Shown piece after piece: positions 25,002 through 37,400 of a stretch of 64,000 nt of DNA. The stretch's first letter is position 1, and each line of letters begins with the position of its first letter. The notes under the pieces were generated by a model. The model saw only the letters and a program-made list of their open reading frames with translations. It searched no databases and had not been told where the DNA came from. The DNA comes from Loxodes magnus (lineage: Eukaryota > Ciliophora > Karyorelictea > Loxodida > Loxodidae). Where the stretch lies: positions 248,001 through 312,000 of the forward strand of contig CAMPDV010000248.1 of NCBI GenBank assembly GCA_946699065.1. The letters run 5' to 3'. A program made the position numbers and the translations under genes.

Positions 25002-25500
25002 AATGGAAAATTTCTTGCAAAAACTCTCTTCTAAACAGGATCCATTCCAATCAAATTACGATTAGCAAAACATACTCTAAGAATTCAAGATATATAATAG
25101 GAGAATTTTAAACTTTTAAGAACGTATAAGAGCTTGAAGGATAAATTTTATATCTGATATCTAACACATAAATACTAAAAAAGGAAAATTTCCATCCAGT
25201 CAATTTGAGAATTTAACAAATAGAATCTAACTTCAATTAATTAGCGGAATTAACTGAAAGCTTATTTCTAAAAAATACAACAACAAATGACCCCATAAAT
25301 ATGGAACAGAATCCTCGGCCAGCAAAACTCTGATAGTTAAGAATAGAAAGTAAAACTGGTATTGCAGGAAATATAGTTTAGTATATTAGGAGAGCTAATA
25401 AATCATTGATTCCTTTCACAAAAAAGCAAAAGGAATTATAGGCTAATAGCAACTTTGGATTATTTAGAGAAAATTTTGATTAAATAGAAAGAAGAATATT
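25002..25500 (+). pseudogene. Retroelement ORF1 fragment, plus strand
   Basis: It begins MENFLQKLSSKQDPF and, after a frame change, carries AELTESLFLKNTTTNDPI then NMEQNPRPAK. This is the same signature as AEITESLFLKNLSHNDPMDI in LINE A ORF1. The zinc knuckle is not readable. S4 follows at 25571. It is decayed. Confidence 0.6.
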
Positions 25501-25570
25501 ATTTAAATAACTTTGAAGAGTTAAGTTACCATTAGAACTCATAATTACATTTAAATTTTTCTTAAAAAAT

Positions 25571-25888
25571 TAAATTAATTAATTTCAACTAAAAGAGTTT
25601 TTGGATCGGAAACTCCTTTCCGATTGCTGTTCCAACTTTCTCTTTTTTAAGAATACCAGGAAATCCTGTTGTGCTCCAGGCAAAGCTGCTTAGGAGCTCC
25701 ATTACTATGAGCAGCCAGGCTTCAAGCCCCTAATAAGAGCGGATAATCTCAAAGACAGTGTTCCTTTCAGAAAACTGTCTCTGACCAGTGAATTTCTCAG
25801 CGACAGGAATGGAACTTGTTCCTAGCCATAAAACCAGAAAGTGTAGTCAAGAAGGCCAATATCAGCTCCCACCATCTTTTCAATTATT
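25571..25888 (+). mobile_element. S4: SINE-like repeat, forward
   Basis: TTAATTAATTTCAACTAAAA to CCACCATCTTTTCAATTAT with several private changes (AAAACTGTCTCTGACCAG, TAATAAGAGCGG). It lies just downstream of an ORF1 fragment, like S3 but in the opposite relative orientation. Confidence 0.85.
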
Positions 25889-26131
25889 TTTTTAACTTTA
25901 TATTACTCATCTTTTATAGTCGGATAAATTACAAAATAACTTTAATTCAACTATGGAGTTATATAGGGATTTCACATGGACCAGTATTACTCTAATGTGT
26001 TATGATATTTAATTAATTTCTTGAAAAAATATTAGACATGATTTAAATATAAAATATAGAAAAAAATTTCGCTTATTATGAGTGATGATTTAATTCTGGT
26101 ATCAAAATAAAGAAAAAATATATAAGTAAAG

Positions 26132-26172
26132 ATGATTATAGAGCGCGTAGCACCTCGTTTGCTTGCAGCTCT
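26132..26172 (+). repeat. Solo AGAGC...GCTCT hairpin motif
   Basis: GATTATAGAGCGCGTAGCAC followed by a loop and TGCAGCTCTTTT matches the foldback terminus. The outer stem AGAGC/GCTCT and the inner GCGTAGCA/TGCTTGCA partial stem are kept although the sequence differs. Confidence 0.55.
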
Positions 26173-26384
26173 TTTATTATTAATATTTAATATTATAAAA
26201 AGTGTTCTCGTGCTTCTTGATTTCATTCTATTCGTCTAAAGTGTCACTTCATCTTCACCAAATGGAGAATCTTCTTATTAAAAATTATTCTTAAATCTTT
26301 AATTAAATGTTTCAGTCTTCTTGAATAAGGTCTAAATAAGAATTAGTAATTAGTCAATATCAGGCCCATCAGTCAATCTTTCAT

Positions 26385-26545
26385 ACTACTAGAGAGAACC
26401 CTCGGGCGGGTTGGGCTTGTCTCTTCTGAGCTTGTCCACCCTTTCCCGTGGTGGCATCTAGTGCGATATTACTCGCAATGCAGTATACACTGTACCAGAT
26501 TGCCTATTAGTTTTTCTGACGTGGCCGACATCCATTTTATATTAT
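26385..26545. ncRNA. Isolated GC-rich island, possible structured RNA
   Basis: About 150 bases of balanced composition sit in an otherwise AT-rich setting: CCCTCGGGCGGGTTGGGC, a repeated GCTTGTC, CCCTTTCCCGTGGTGGCATC, GTGCGATATTACTCGCA (a hairpin) and CAGTATACACTG (a perfect short palindrome). Neither strand gives a credible protein. Dense complementary words suggest a folded RNA but I recognise no family. A contaminating or horizontally acquired piece is possible. It is single-copy in the window. Confidence 0.35.
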
Positions 26546-26836
26546 ATATAATATTTAATAATAAACGAAACATAAAGTGATTTTCGACTGAACACACTTA
26601 TCAATAAATATCCTAAATGTGAAGCTATCTAATTTTAAAGAAAAAGAAAAATAATTAGTTATAAACCAATTTGATGATTGGAATTTAATCAATCATATAA
26701 AAATAATTAGTCACATATTTAGGAGTACTTTGTAATAAAAAAAGAACTTACAAAACATTACAAAGAAATAAAATCCAATTATTTTGTAACAATAAAAAAG
26801 CTGTTTTTAATTACTAAGATATAAAAACTTGACACT

Positions 26837-27530
26837 ATGATATTTAAAAAATTAGTAAGAATATTTAGATTTCCCAAAACAGAATATCGAGATAAGATAG
26901 TATCCCTGAAATATGCAAAATGGAATTTCTACCATAATGAATAAAGACAATGCAAATATGAAGTTTATAGCTTAAAAAGCATTTAAAGTATATGGATAAA
27001 TTTTTGGTGTGTCATATAATATATATATTAAATGATTACCTTTCAAGCTAACAATGGCACTTAAATTTTTTATAAAGTTATAAAAGATAATTTCAAATTT
27101 CTTTTATCAATTTTGTAAATTCATTCAGAAATAATTGAAAAAAGGATTCTATCACTTTGATGATGCTTACCAATTATTTACATTTTATAATATCGAACTA
27201 AACAATTAAGAAAAAAAACTAGAGCTTAAAATCTTTTAATAGATACATGGAGAATAAAATTATTATTTAATTTTACAGAGAGGCAACTTATAGATATAAA
27301 GAATGGCTACTGCAAAAATAAAACTTAATAAATCAAAATGTAAATAAAAAAAAAAAGGAGGAAAAAATCAAATCGCAGAGTTTATTCTTTGCGGCTCTTC
27401 TTTATTTTTAAATAAAGAAGCTGTAATCTAAAAAAATCAGCAAAGGTAGTGATTGACTACTTTAAAGGAACAGATTTAGACTAAATTTACTAGAGTGAGA
27501 AAAAAGTGTTTTCTTAAGTTAATTTAATTT
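26837..27530 (+). CDS. Unidentified ORF or decayed gene
   Basis: Starting ATG at 26837, a frame gives MIFKKLVRIFRFPKTEYRD and KWNFYHNEQRQCKYEVYSLK. After about 27150 a different frame reads better (GFYHFDDAYQLFTFYNIE, then a Lys-rich KSKCKQKKKGGKNQ). The composition is protein-like but no family is recognised. It ends just before the minus-strand ORF1 at 27592. It may be a frameshifted gene or chance. Confidence 0.25.
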
Positions 27531-27591
27531 AATAACTAAAAAGTTTCTCCGTTTTTAGGGAATTTCACCCTATCAGGAGTACAGCGCTTCA

Positions 27592-28473
27592 AGTTCCTCG
27601 CTGTTAATTAAAATGTTTGGGTCGATAGGAAGATTACGCGTTCCCATTCGCGGGTTTTTAAATTAGGTTTTCCGTCCTAAATTCCATTCAAGTCTTGTAT
27701 TTAGCTCCATCTTCTTCTTGTACATTCTTCCATTCTTGTTGCAAAAAATCTTGTTTAATCTAATTTTTTCTATTCGCTTTGCTTATCAGAAATCCCATTG
27801 TTTCTATTGGAATTTCCGACAGTTCCGATAAAGATGTTGTTGGTTTCCTCAGCAGAAGCATCTCTTCCTAATCGGGATTAGTCTCATCCAAGGTTAAGCT
27901 TAGTGTTCGACAACCATTGGGATTGATCCAGTATTCAGCTGTTCCATTATTGATTCTTTAAGAAGTTGAATCTCCTATTCTTATTTCATAACAAGATCCT
28001 TTAGCTTAGTTGTGTTCATATCCTAGTGATTTTGGATGTTGTAGAATGTATCCATTTAGCGCTCGTAGTTGTCTATACGAGACTCGTCCATTTAGTTCTT
28101 TTCTTCTAGCTTTATCATTAGTTTTTCGTTCAAATGCTTCAATTTTTAAACCTCTTCCTGGAGGTTTAGGACCACTTTTATGAGCTGCTACATGCTCATC
28201 TAGCCAGAAGGATTTAATTAAGAAACCTCCTGGTGAAGGGCAGACTTCATCTGCTTCCTTGGCTTCTCGCTTGAAGTTGGAGTTGGAGTTTCCGAATGTT
28301 AGATTTTTTTAAATTTCTTTATATTATTCCTGGTTCCCCTAGGTTCCAGGATGTTAAGAAAAAAGTTGGGGTTAAAGTTAAGACGACTGCCGAAAATTGG
28401 TTTCTTGCTTCCTCTCTTCCTTTTTAGCTTAGGAAGAGGTGGTCATGAAGCCCTTATTGAAACCTTCCACCAT
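27592..28473 (-). CDS. Retroelement ORF1: coiled coil and zinc-knuckle protein, frame-disrupted
   Basis: It starts at ATG 28473 with MVEGFNKGFMTTSSQ, like MAGFKKGFFTTSSE of LINE A. From about 28285 the family signal moves to the +1 frame: PTSSEKPRKQMKSALHQEV, then MSMQQLIKVVLNLQEEV (coiled coil), then CFCWGNQQHLYRNC (knuckle-like, but with Cys spacing 1 instead of 2), FCNKNGRMYKKK, and ELEALYS before a TGA. Both frames stay free of TGA for long stretches, and frame 0 also gives a conserved KPPGRG-containing string. ORF1 proteins of this type bind element RNA. The frame change makes this copy probably dead unless frameshifting occurs. Confidence 0.6.
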
Positions 28474-28539
28474 TTTTTTTTGTGTTTTCTTAAGTTAAAT
28501 TTAAAATTAATGAGGCAAATGTAAATTAATATATTTCCT

Positions 28540-29985
28540 TAAGAAAAAAGAAAATATATATTAAATAAATTTAAAGATTAACGAAAAGCCTATCGTCTAA
28601 AAGATGTAATTACTTACCTTGGATATAAATTAGGTGATAAATAAAATTAAAAATTCATTTGCAGCAAAAGTCTCTTATTTCAGAATAACTATTCATAAAG
28701 TTGCTTCATTACTTCCAAGTATTGAGTAATACCCCCATACAACTTTAAAAAATTTTGCAGGAAATTTATTATTCCTAAAGAAAGAATATGGTATGATATA
28801 AGCCTTGAGTTACTATTTCAGTACTTAAAGGAATAATAAATAAAATTACGAAAGTGTAAAGATTTATAATGAGAATTTCTTTTAAATCTCCATAACCAAC
28901 TTTTAATGAGTCGTATTTTATCGATTTAAAATTGACTTCCTTTTACAAAAATGGAGACATTAAAATTTATTCATTTTTTTCAATAAATTAGACTATATTA
29001 ACAAATAAAATCATATTCCGATATTTCATTTTTATTTTAAAAGTATATTTAATATAACTTGCCTTATCAGAAATATTTCAACAAATGTCTTTAATTTTTT
29101 AGATGAAAGATTTTACTGAACGCAGTACCAGAGATTTTATAAGATATATAAAATAAAAAGTGAATCAAAATTTCTTCTGGAAACTTCTCTAAAGAAATTA
29201 ATTCATGCCTGCGGCGAACAGATACATAAATTAAATAGAAGACGATTAAAGTACAATTCCTTAGGTATCTTATACGAAATTAAATAAATATCTTACTTAG
29301 GAGACGATTTCCATTTCTAAGTTGAGTACGTATTCATATAATTTTTTAAATGAACTTAGTTTACGTCATATTCCAACCTAATTTATACATTCTGTTTAAA
29401 TGGTTAAAATTTTAATGAATTTAATCACATAGTTAATTAATTTTTACTATTAGGAAATTCTTTAGGAATTTATTAGTTGCAAATGATCAAAGGGAAAAAT
29501 TACTAAAAATTAAATTCCTAAAATTGTTAAATAAATTAAAATTTCTTACAAGGAATTACTTAAAAAGCACTTAGAGATTTTAAAATTTAAAAAGATAACT
29601 AAATAAACTCCTTAAAAAAATAAAACGGCAAATTTTTGTTTGGAGGTTATAGCAAGATGAATAAGACTAAGTGATTTTATGATAAAATTTTAGTTCTAGC
29701 AGAATATGCGTGATTATTTCCAAAAAATTATTCAATATATCACTTTATTGCTAAATATTGAAACTTATATAGTTTATATTAATTATTATGCTTATTCTTA
29801 CTCATCTTATATTTATTTACTAACTATACTCTCTCTTGATGCACTTATTTTAGTTGCTGAATTTCAATAGAAAAATATATAATTTTCCTTTTAATGTTAA
29901 TGTTTCTTGAATATCTAGGTAATTTTTTTCTAATTCTTAATACGCTTTCATATTTAAATTTTTTTAATTTATATGACATTCTTTT
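28540..29985. other. AT-rich region, no gene seen
   Basis: Scattered short open frames without motifs; no repeat of the families described here was recognised. Confidence 0.5.
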
Positions 29986-29989
29986 TAAT

Positions 29990-30892
29990 TATAATTAAAA
30001 ATTTTATCAGCAGTTATATTATTTCTGCCGCTTAAAATAAATTTGTAAGTTTAGTAACTCTTATTTGAAAAAATCTTGAAATCTTCCTTTCTTAGTTCTT
30101 GTGCTTCTCATTCTTGTAAATTCCTAGTTTTCTCTCCGCTTGTAGATTTCTCCTTCTTGATTGCAGAATACTTTTTCTTTTTCTTTCTTTTCATTTATAC
30201 AGTATCTTCTTTTGAGTTAAATCATTTTTTGCATTGTTTGCATTTTTATTCTGTCTAGGAACAGTAGTATCATTTTCTTTTAATTATAATTTATTTTTCT
30301 ATTGGTCTTATGTTTATCCAATTTTTTACTATTTCTTCTTTCTATATTCTGCTCAGGTTGTCTTTAGCTGGTAACTATAAGTTCCAGCTGATTATTTTAG
30401 TCTTAAATCTGCTGTATCTGTGATCTAGTCTGACTGTTTTACTCTTATTAGTTGTTTCATAAGGCGTCCATCTCTCTTTCCTAATTTGCCATTTTTAATT
30501 CAAGCATATCTTAAAATCCATATTAGATCTTTCGTCAGCATGATATTTTCCTTTCTAAGGTTCTTAACCTCTTCCTGGAGGTTCAGTACCACCTTTATGA
30601 GCTATTCCATGCTCACCTGTCCAAAGGGTTGAATTCTGTAACCTTCTGGTATAAGACGGATTTTGTCTGTTTCCTTTGTTTCTCCTCCGAAGTTGTCATT
30701 ACAGCAGCACGAGTTATTTCTTCTGCCTCCTTATACTGATGCTGGATACTGGTTCCTACTTCTTATGAGCTGCAAAGAAATCTTTTTTGAGATCAAACAT
30801 ATTTCTTTTTATTTTTTGACATTTCTTTTTAATAAAAACGTTTTTGAATTTTCTTCTTGCTGAATTTTCCGAAATTTTCATTTCAATCATTT
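29990..30892 (-). pseudogene. Retroelement ORF1 copy, frameshifted
   Basis: It is homologous to the plus-strand copy at 42141: NPFGQVSMEQLIKVVLNLQE then VKNLRKEN (coiled coil), an eroded knuckle (YYCSQTEQKCKQC, His lost), and FCNQEGEIYKRREN near the end. The 3' end carries TTTTAAGCGGCAGA and a following CTGC, shared with the copy at 42990-43018. Several frame changes are needed. The 5' part near 30890 is strongly diverged. Confidence 0.6.
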
Positions 30893-31513
30893 TTTTATTA
30901 AAATTCTGGATTTTTTACTCACTTATTTCTAATAAAAATTATAATTTCGCCCAAATTTATTGCATATTGGACAGTATATTATATAAAATGAGATATTTTA
31001 ACTCTTCAGTCTAAATATTATACTTTATTCGGAATCTAATTAATTTATTTCTATTTTAAATTTCCATAAACTATAATTTTTAAGATAAAAACCAGTTAAA
31101 CTCAAGTTCCTATTGAATTTGTTTGAATTATATTTCGTTTATCTAAATTTAGAGCTGTCTATTTATTATTAACATTAGATTTTAGAAATTGATAGGCGAT
31201 TAGGTTAATTCTGAGATTATAATTTTTTCAGTCTATTTTTTTGATAATTTTTTCCCTTTTATAAAATTGTTTAGTTTACTATCTTTTTGGAGATTGAAAT
31301 TAGAAGAATTTATGGTTATTAAGAAATTTTTCCATATACAGATTATCTATAAAATAAATAAAAAAATCTCTTTGTATTTAGTTTATTTCTGTATATAAGT
31401 TCATTAATTTTTTGTGAATAAAATTGGTTAAAATTACTAGTCGTTGATTATTAAATTCATCAACAACTATATTCTATGACTTTTCTTCATATTAGAATAT
31501 TTCGTTAAAATAA
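30893..31513. other. AT-rich region, no gene seen
   Basis: No motif or repeat recognised; it lies between the ORF1 copy and the downstream end of K4. Confidence 0.5.
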
Positions 31514-33445
31514 TCATAAATGTAGATAATAGCTTAGTCTATAATAAATTTATTTCTGAATATAACTTATGCTTTTTAATTTTTAAACCCTATTTTCGAC
31601 CTACATCAACATCTTAAGTTCATTCAAAGCAAACGTATGATTAACTGAAGGAAATTTCTTGATTTCATTTTTTTATTTATAATAAAAATATTAAGAGTTT
31701 ATTTTTTATATATTAATCTATTTTATTCTTACGTATTTATATTCTTATGATATTGTATTGCTTATATGAGTTTAAAATAAAAAACATAGTTAAAATATTT
31801 AAAATAAAGTTCCTTATTTTTCCCACTTTCCAATAGTTAAATCATATTTGTATAAATTTGTATTATTATCGTACTGAAAAACTAAATTTTTCACAATTTA
31901 AGATTAAGTAAAAACAAAACCGCTACACGGTAAATTATCTCCATGTCTTGCAAACTTTTAATCATATATATATGTATCCATGCTAGTACAACCATTTTAT
32001 CATATTAGACTTTATTTTTAAATTTCTAAATAAACTGCACTTGTACTAGTTTTAATAGGAAGTTACATATTTTCAAGCATTTTTCATTCATTCCTATCTA
32101 TATTATATAATTATATCTTATCGATTTTAGAACCATCATTATTTCCCCCAAAAACTTATATCACTTAATCTTCATTACATCCTCCAGACGCTTCTACTCC
32201 AATTATTATATCATGTATTTTCGTAAACTATTTACTTTAAAAATTGAATACTTCGCATTCCTTTATACCTTTATAATTTTAATATCCTGATATTATAAAA
32301 TTATAATTTTTTACAGTTATTGTTCTATGACATCTTCTTGGATTTAACATTTATAAAGATTGTATAGCTCCATTGTCATAAATTGTATAATCTTTGTTTC
32401 CTCAATTTCCCCCTGATATTATTAACTTCTAATCATTTATTTACTCTACTTAAGTTCAATTGCGATAAGATTATGGAATATTTATTTCTTAATCAGAGAA
32501 TTTATTACTTAATATATCATAGCTTCTTTTTGTTTTAGAATTGTAACTGATTGTAATTATTGTTTTTAATTCTTGTTTTTAACTTTCATTTATAATTTAT
32601 ATAAAATCTTATTCATGTCTTATCTATATTTGCATTATATTTTATATAGAACTTATTATATTTTAAATTTATCCTTCTTCTATTTATACTTTTACGTTTC
32701 TTCCTTCTATTTCTTTTACTTATTTTTATAATCCTTCTATTTTACCTATAAATTCTAATAATTCTGTTATATTTTCTCTGTTCTATGGTCTTACTCTTTT
32801 TAGCAGTTCTTATATATTTTCTACTTTTTCTATTTATTCTTTATATCAATTTAAATGAATTTTACTTTCATTTTCTATTTTCTAAATTCTAATTTATCTA
32901 ACTTTATTAATTTATTCTATTAAATTAGTAGTAGCTTAGTTAATCATGATTACTTTTTCTTTTATTTCTTATTATAGTTTTTCTTATTATTATTTTAAAG
33001 TTTCTATTTATTTTCCATTTAGTTTAATAAGTTATTCAAATAGTAAATCAGCATTTTTAATTTCATTTTATTTAAGACTTTCTAATTTTTCGCTAATTTC
33101 AATAATTTTATGACCTTAGTGTTTCTCTAGAAAAGCACAAGAAGGACAAAGAGTTTCTTTATCATTTTAACAAAAGAGAGTTTTTTCATAGGATTTATGC
33201 TTTTCACATTTATTAAGTTCTATTTGTTCTTAATGAATAGGAAGAAATTCATGCGCTATTTCAAGTTAAGAGGCTTTTTACTCAGTTTTAACTTAACACC
33301 AAGGACATTAAATGCTTTAGATTATTTTATAAAGCTATTTTGCACAAATTTAGCAAAGAATATGTTAGCATTTTAATCTTTTAGGCTATTTCTACATTAA
33401 ATCAAAAAGATTTCCACATTTATTACATTCATTTCTAGCTTACAT
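31514..33445 (-). CDS. K4: diverged RING / B-box / coiled-coil / kelch protein, terminal stop missing
   Basis: ATG at 33445; the first in-frame TGA at the end is 31514, giving 644 codons instead of 546. The family end (GKWEK, about 31814) is not followed by TGA; about 100 more codons of AT-rich, low-quality sequence follow. The whole frame is otherwise uninterrupted. In this copy the RING Trp is TGG (33299-33301), where K1, K2, K3 and K5 have TGA, which supports UGA=Trp. The kelch Trp in RNEWKMLE is TGA, as in the others. It is the most diverged paralogue. It is either a real longer gene or one that lost its stop. Confidence 0.75.
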
Positions 33446-34389
33446 TTTTTGATATTTTATGATTTAAATTTAGTTTCTTATTACTAGATAAAAGGTATTA
33501 TTTTCATAAACTTAAACTATTGCAACATAAATTTTAAAATTTAAATTTTATATTATTTAATAAGGAAAGTTGGAATTGAATAAAATAAGTGAAAATATGA
33601 AATAAAATGACATGACTATATTAAATAACTGATGAGAGAAAAATAAACTAAATTTAATAAATTTTCAAATATTTAATCAATCTAATGCCAAAGACTTTGG
33701 AAGAAGATAGTATTAAATTTTTCTGGTATTTCTAAAATAATATATCATTTATTATTCGAGATAAAATATTAAAGAAATAGTTGAAATTAAATAAAAGCAA
33801 CTCTAATAGAGGAAGAAAATTAGATTTAATATCAAAAATAATTAAATTTATGTAGAAAATAAAAAATATAAATATGATTCATATGCCTTAAATAGAAAAT
33901 GGTCTGAGATCTATTTCCAATCAAGATTAGAAGTCTTTTTGAAAATAGATAAATTTTCTATGACATGTTAAAGATATATCTCCTACAAACATCACTTTGA
34001 CAACAACAACTCAAAAAACTAAAGAGAAGATAAAATAAGAATATCCATTATTCTATATGCAAAGACATAAAGGTATTTTAGTTTTAACTTGAATCTTAAC
34101 TTATTAGAAAAAATTTGCAAAAACATTCTAAAGCATTTCTAATTGATTTAATTTACAGTTTTAAAAAGAAAATGCTGTTCTATTTTAAATATGGTTTATT
34201 ATTTAGTATTATTAATGATTAAAATTTAATTATTTAACTAAGAATGTTTTATAGAAGTAAGATTTCTATTATATTAAATATGATTAAATATATTAAATTA
34301 TTTTGTTAGAGTTTATTTCATAATTATTAAATAACTTAATATTTTTAACTATAGATTTTATAAAAATTAATTTAATTTAATTTTAAACT
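33446..34389. other. AT-rich region upstream of K4, no gene seen
   Basis: Very A/T-rich with no recognisable protein or repeat. The 3' end of LINE copy B begins at about 34390. Confidence 0.5.
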
Positions 34390-36588
34390 AAAATAATTTT
34401 TTTACTTCTTTAATTGCCTGAAACACTTCCTTTAATTATAGAATGTTAGTAAATGATTTTTAAATATTTTTTAATATAATCTTTATCTCTTCATTATTTT
34501 AATTCTCTTGTTTTCTTCTCATATTTTATTCTTACTTTTGTGCTTAATATATTTCTAGCAATTAAAATCTTCTTGATATTAGATATTTTGAAATGTCTTT
34601 ATTTATAAATCTATGTACTCCAATTAAGACCTTGAAAATTATTATATATATCCTTGATCATATAAAATAATGCGCAATAATTCATAATTCTCAATCTTTT
34701 AAGATATTCAATTCCTTATACTAGAATAGTATATATTTGCTCAAATGTCTCATACTCTATTCATACAACAAGGATTATCATTAGTATAAATGACGATTTT
34801 GAAGATTCTTCCGAAAATTATAAGATTGAGATTTAAGTTAATATACTAATTATTTTCATCTTTTCTATCTGTTCACTTCGTGTAAGTAATTCGGAAAATC
34901 GCTAAGGATTAGTAAATTACTTTAATTATATTCTTGCTTGTTTCATTCTTTTAAATGTTTATGAAGCAACATTATAGAAATATTGTTATAGTTTTATTAA
35001 CTTAAAGTTCATAGGCTGATGTTGTTTTAGAAATTCAGTAGATTGATATTATAAAGATCTGATAGTTGTTAAATTTAATAGTAGTAAAGTCCATTTTCCA
35101 GTTATAAATGAAAAGAGAATCTAATATTGATCTAGGAAAATCTATAATTTATTATTTCATTTTATAGTAAAATTTTAAGAAATTCATAACCATAATGTGC
35201 TTTAAAGGTAACTAATTCAAATTAATAATATGTCTAATTAAATGTTTGAATTGTTACTTAAAAGGCTTTTCTTGAAATCATTCTCATACTTTCTTTAACG
35301 ATTCAAAATTTCATTACTTTTTTTAATACTCCAAGAAACTGAATCTACTTCATATTCTGCTTTAGGTAGTGTAAATTATCTACATTAAATTTAAAATATC
35401 AAGGAGTTACACTTAATTTTTCATTTTTTAAAAACCAAATTTTTTTAATTGTGCTATATACTTGAACACGTGTTCTTTGTAATGAGGATTTAAATTCTTT
35501 TTCTAATGAAAAATTACTCTTAAATATTTGATTTGATCTTTTACACAATTGGTAAATTATCTAATAATATATTTAAATTTCCTTACTTCTAAATTTTCTT
35601 TAGAAATTAGATGCAAATAGAATTGGTACCATTGATATTTAAGTAAGTTTATGCAAAAATTTTGTCTGTTTCATTGATTATTTTTCTACATCTTCTTTGT
35701 AGATTTGGAAAGAAGAATCATACCATCTGCCCATCATCTAAAGCGTAGCTAACATTTAAATTTCGGCATTTGAATCTAATAAATATTTTTACTTTCCAAA
35801 TATCTAATTAAAATATATAAAATCAACAATGTTAAAACTGACTCATGCAAATTTCCTTACATAACTCCTTTGTTATATATCAAACTTTTTGTATTCATTT
35901 CATCTATAATAAATGAAGAATTTAGTTTTTTATAAAATGACTCAAAAATTTTTATAGTGGCAATTTGATTCCCTTTAAAAAATTAAATAAAAGTCTTCTT
36001 CTTATTGAGTAAAACATTTTTAAACGTCCATCAGTGAAGCGATCAAGTAAGTCATACATTTAGAAAGTTTTTAATAGTTATTAATTATCTTTATATCACC
36101 TAAATCTTTAAGTAGTTATATCTTTTTCATAAATCTCATTTATGAAGAGTGAATAAACTTTTCTGATAAATCAGATTATATTTTTTTAAAACTTTATCAT
36201 ATAATTTTAGAAAAACATTAGTAAGAGAAAATGCTCGTCAATTTTTCCAATATTTTTAACTTCCTTTTAAAAAATTGTAATATCATAAATGTATATATTC
36301 CTATGGAATTATTCCAAGTTTTAAATTTAGAAAAAAGCGAAGAATCATTATGAGATAGTTTCCAACATATTTCAATAATTCTCCTTTGCGTCGTCTGAAT
36401 TAACAGCTATTCCATTTGAATCTTCTTTTATAGTTTCTTAAATTTAATGTATAGAAAAAATTAAAATCCTTACAAATATGAGAATGGATAACTTTTAATT
36501 TCTTAAATACTACTATTTTGATTATTTTTTTATTAATAAGATTGATCTATTATTGAGCTAATCTATAATGCTTGACATAAAAGCTATT
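34390..36588 (-). pseudogene. LINE copy B: 5'-truncated reverse transcriptase
   Basis: The RT domain is readable in pieces: NKGVMQGNL (Gln as TAA) near 35860, ADGMILLSKS (altered YADD box) near 35710, and the C-terminal DNPCCM zinc start near 34770. The 3' tail ATAATTAAAGGAAG resembles those of copies A and C. It lacks the endonuclease and ORF1, and the 5' side stops against S5. Frameshifts are frequent. It is a typical truncated copy of a target-primed element. Confidence 0.72.
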
Positions 36589-36906
36589 CATAATTAAAAA
36601 GATGGTATGCCTGAGATTGGTCTTCTTGAATACACTTTCTGGCTTTATGGTTAGGGACAAGTTCCTTTCCTGTTCTTGAGAAAGTCCCTGGTCAGAGTCA
36701 TTTTTTGAAGGAAACATCTTTTTTCAGATTATCCGCTCTTGATAGGGGCTTGAAATCTGGCTGCTCGTAGCGATGGAGCTTCCTAGCAGCTGTGTCTGGA
36801 ACACAACAGGATACCCCCGTTATTCCTTAAAAAGAAAGCGTCGGTTCGTCTAACCAGAAAGGAGTTTCCTGTCCCAAAAGCTCTTTTAATTAAAATTAAT
36901 TAATTA
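36589..36906 (-). mobile_element. S5: SINE-like repeat, reverse
   Basis: AATTAAAAAGATGGTATGCC to AAAATTAATTAATTAG, a moderately diverged copy at the 5' boundary of LINE B. Confidence 0.85.
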
Positions 36907-37139
36907 GAAAAGCTATTCTTTTATGAGTCAATAATTTTATTATTGATTTTTTAATTAAAGTTAATTTAATCAGCTTTGATAAAATATTTATGATTTAAAG
37001 CAAAAATTTATAAATTTTTAAGCTCTTGCTAAGAAACTTAAACTCTAGTTGTAATTTCATTATAAAATTAAAAAAGTATATCTATGAAGTGTATAAAAAT
37101 TTTAATTTAGCTAAAATAGTTTTGTGACTTCTTTTATTG

Positions 37140-37400
37140 TTGGAATTGTTTCCTTCAATTCAAGATTTTATAATGTTATTTAAAAATTTTTTATTTCTTC
37201 ACACTTTCATCTTCATCTTCTTCTTCAGCTTGATCATCTTCTTCATCAGTTTATTCCTTCTATTTTTTCTACTCTTCATGTTCTTTATCCTCCTCTTTAT
37301 CTTCCTCATTCTCTTCATCTTTTTCTTGATCTTTAACTTCTTCTTCCTTAGTTGCAGAATTTTCTTATCAATCATCTTTTTCCAGTTCAAATAATTCTAA
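37140..37400 (-). other. Acid-rich coding tail (GA-rich on the minus strand)
   Basis: The minus strand is a purine-rich run of GAA/GAG/GAT codons. The correct frame is Glu/Asp-rich; other frames of the same run give Lys-rich or Phe/Leu-rich strings that are shadows. No such tail was seen in copies B and C, whose comparable region is shorter and Lys-richer. Confidence 0.7.

Noticed and set aside
28100..28200. A KPPGRG-containing string that recurs in three ORF1 copies.
   Set aside because: It lies in the wrong frame; the coiled-coil VVLNLQEEV frame explains the conservation better.
37137..37394. A Phe/Leu-rich plus-strand ORF and a Lys-rich minus-strand ORF.
   Set aside because: Both are shadows of the acid-rich tail of LINE A in another frame or on the other strand.
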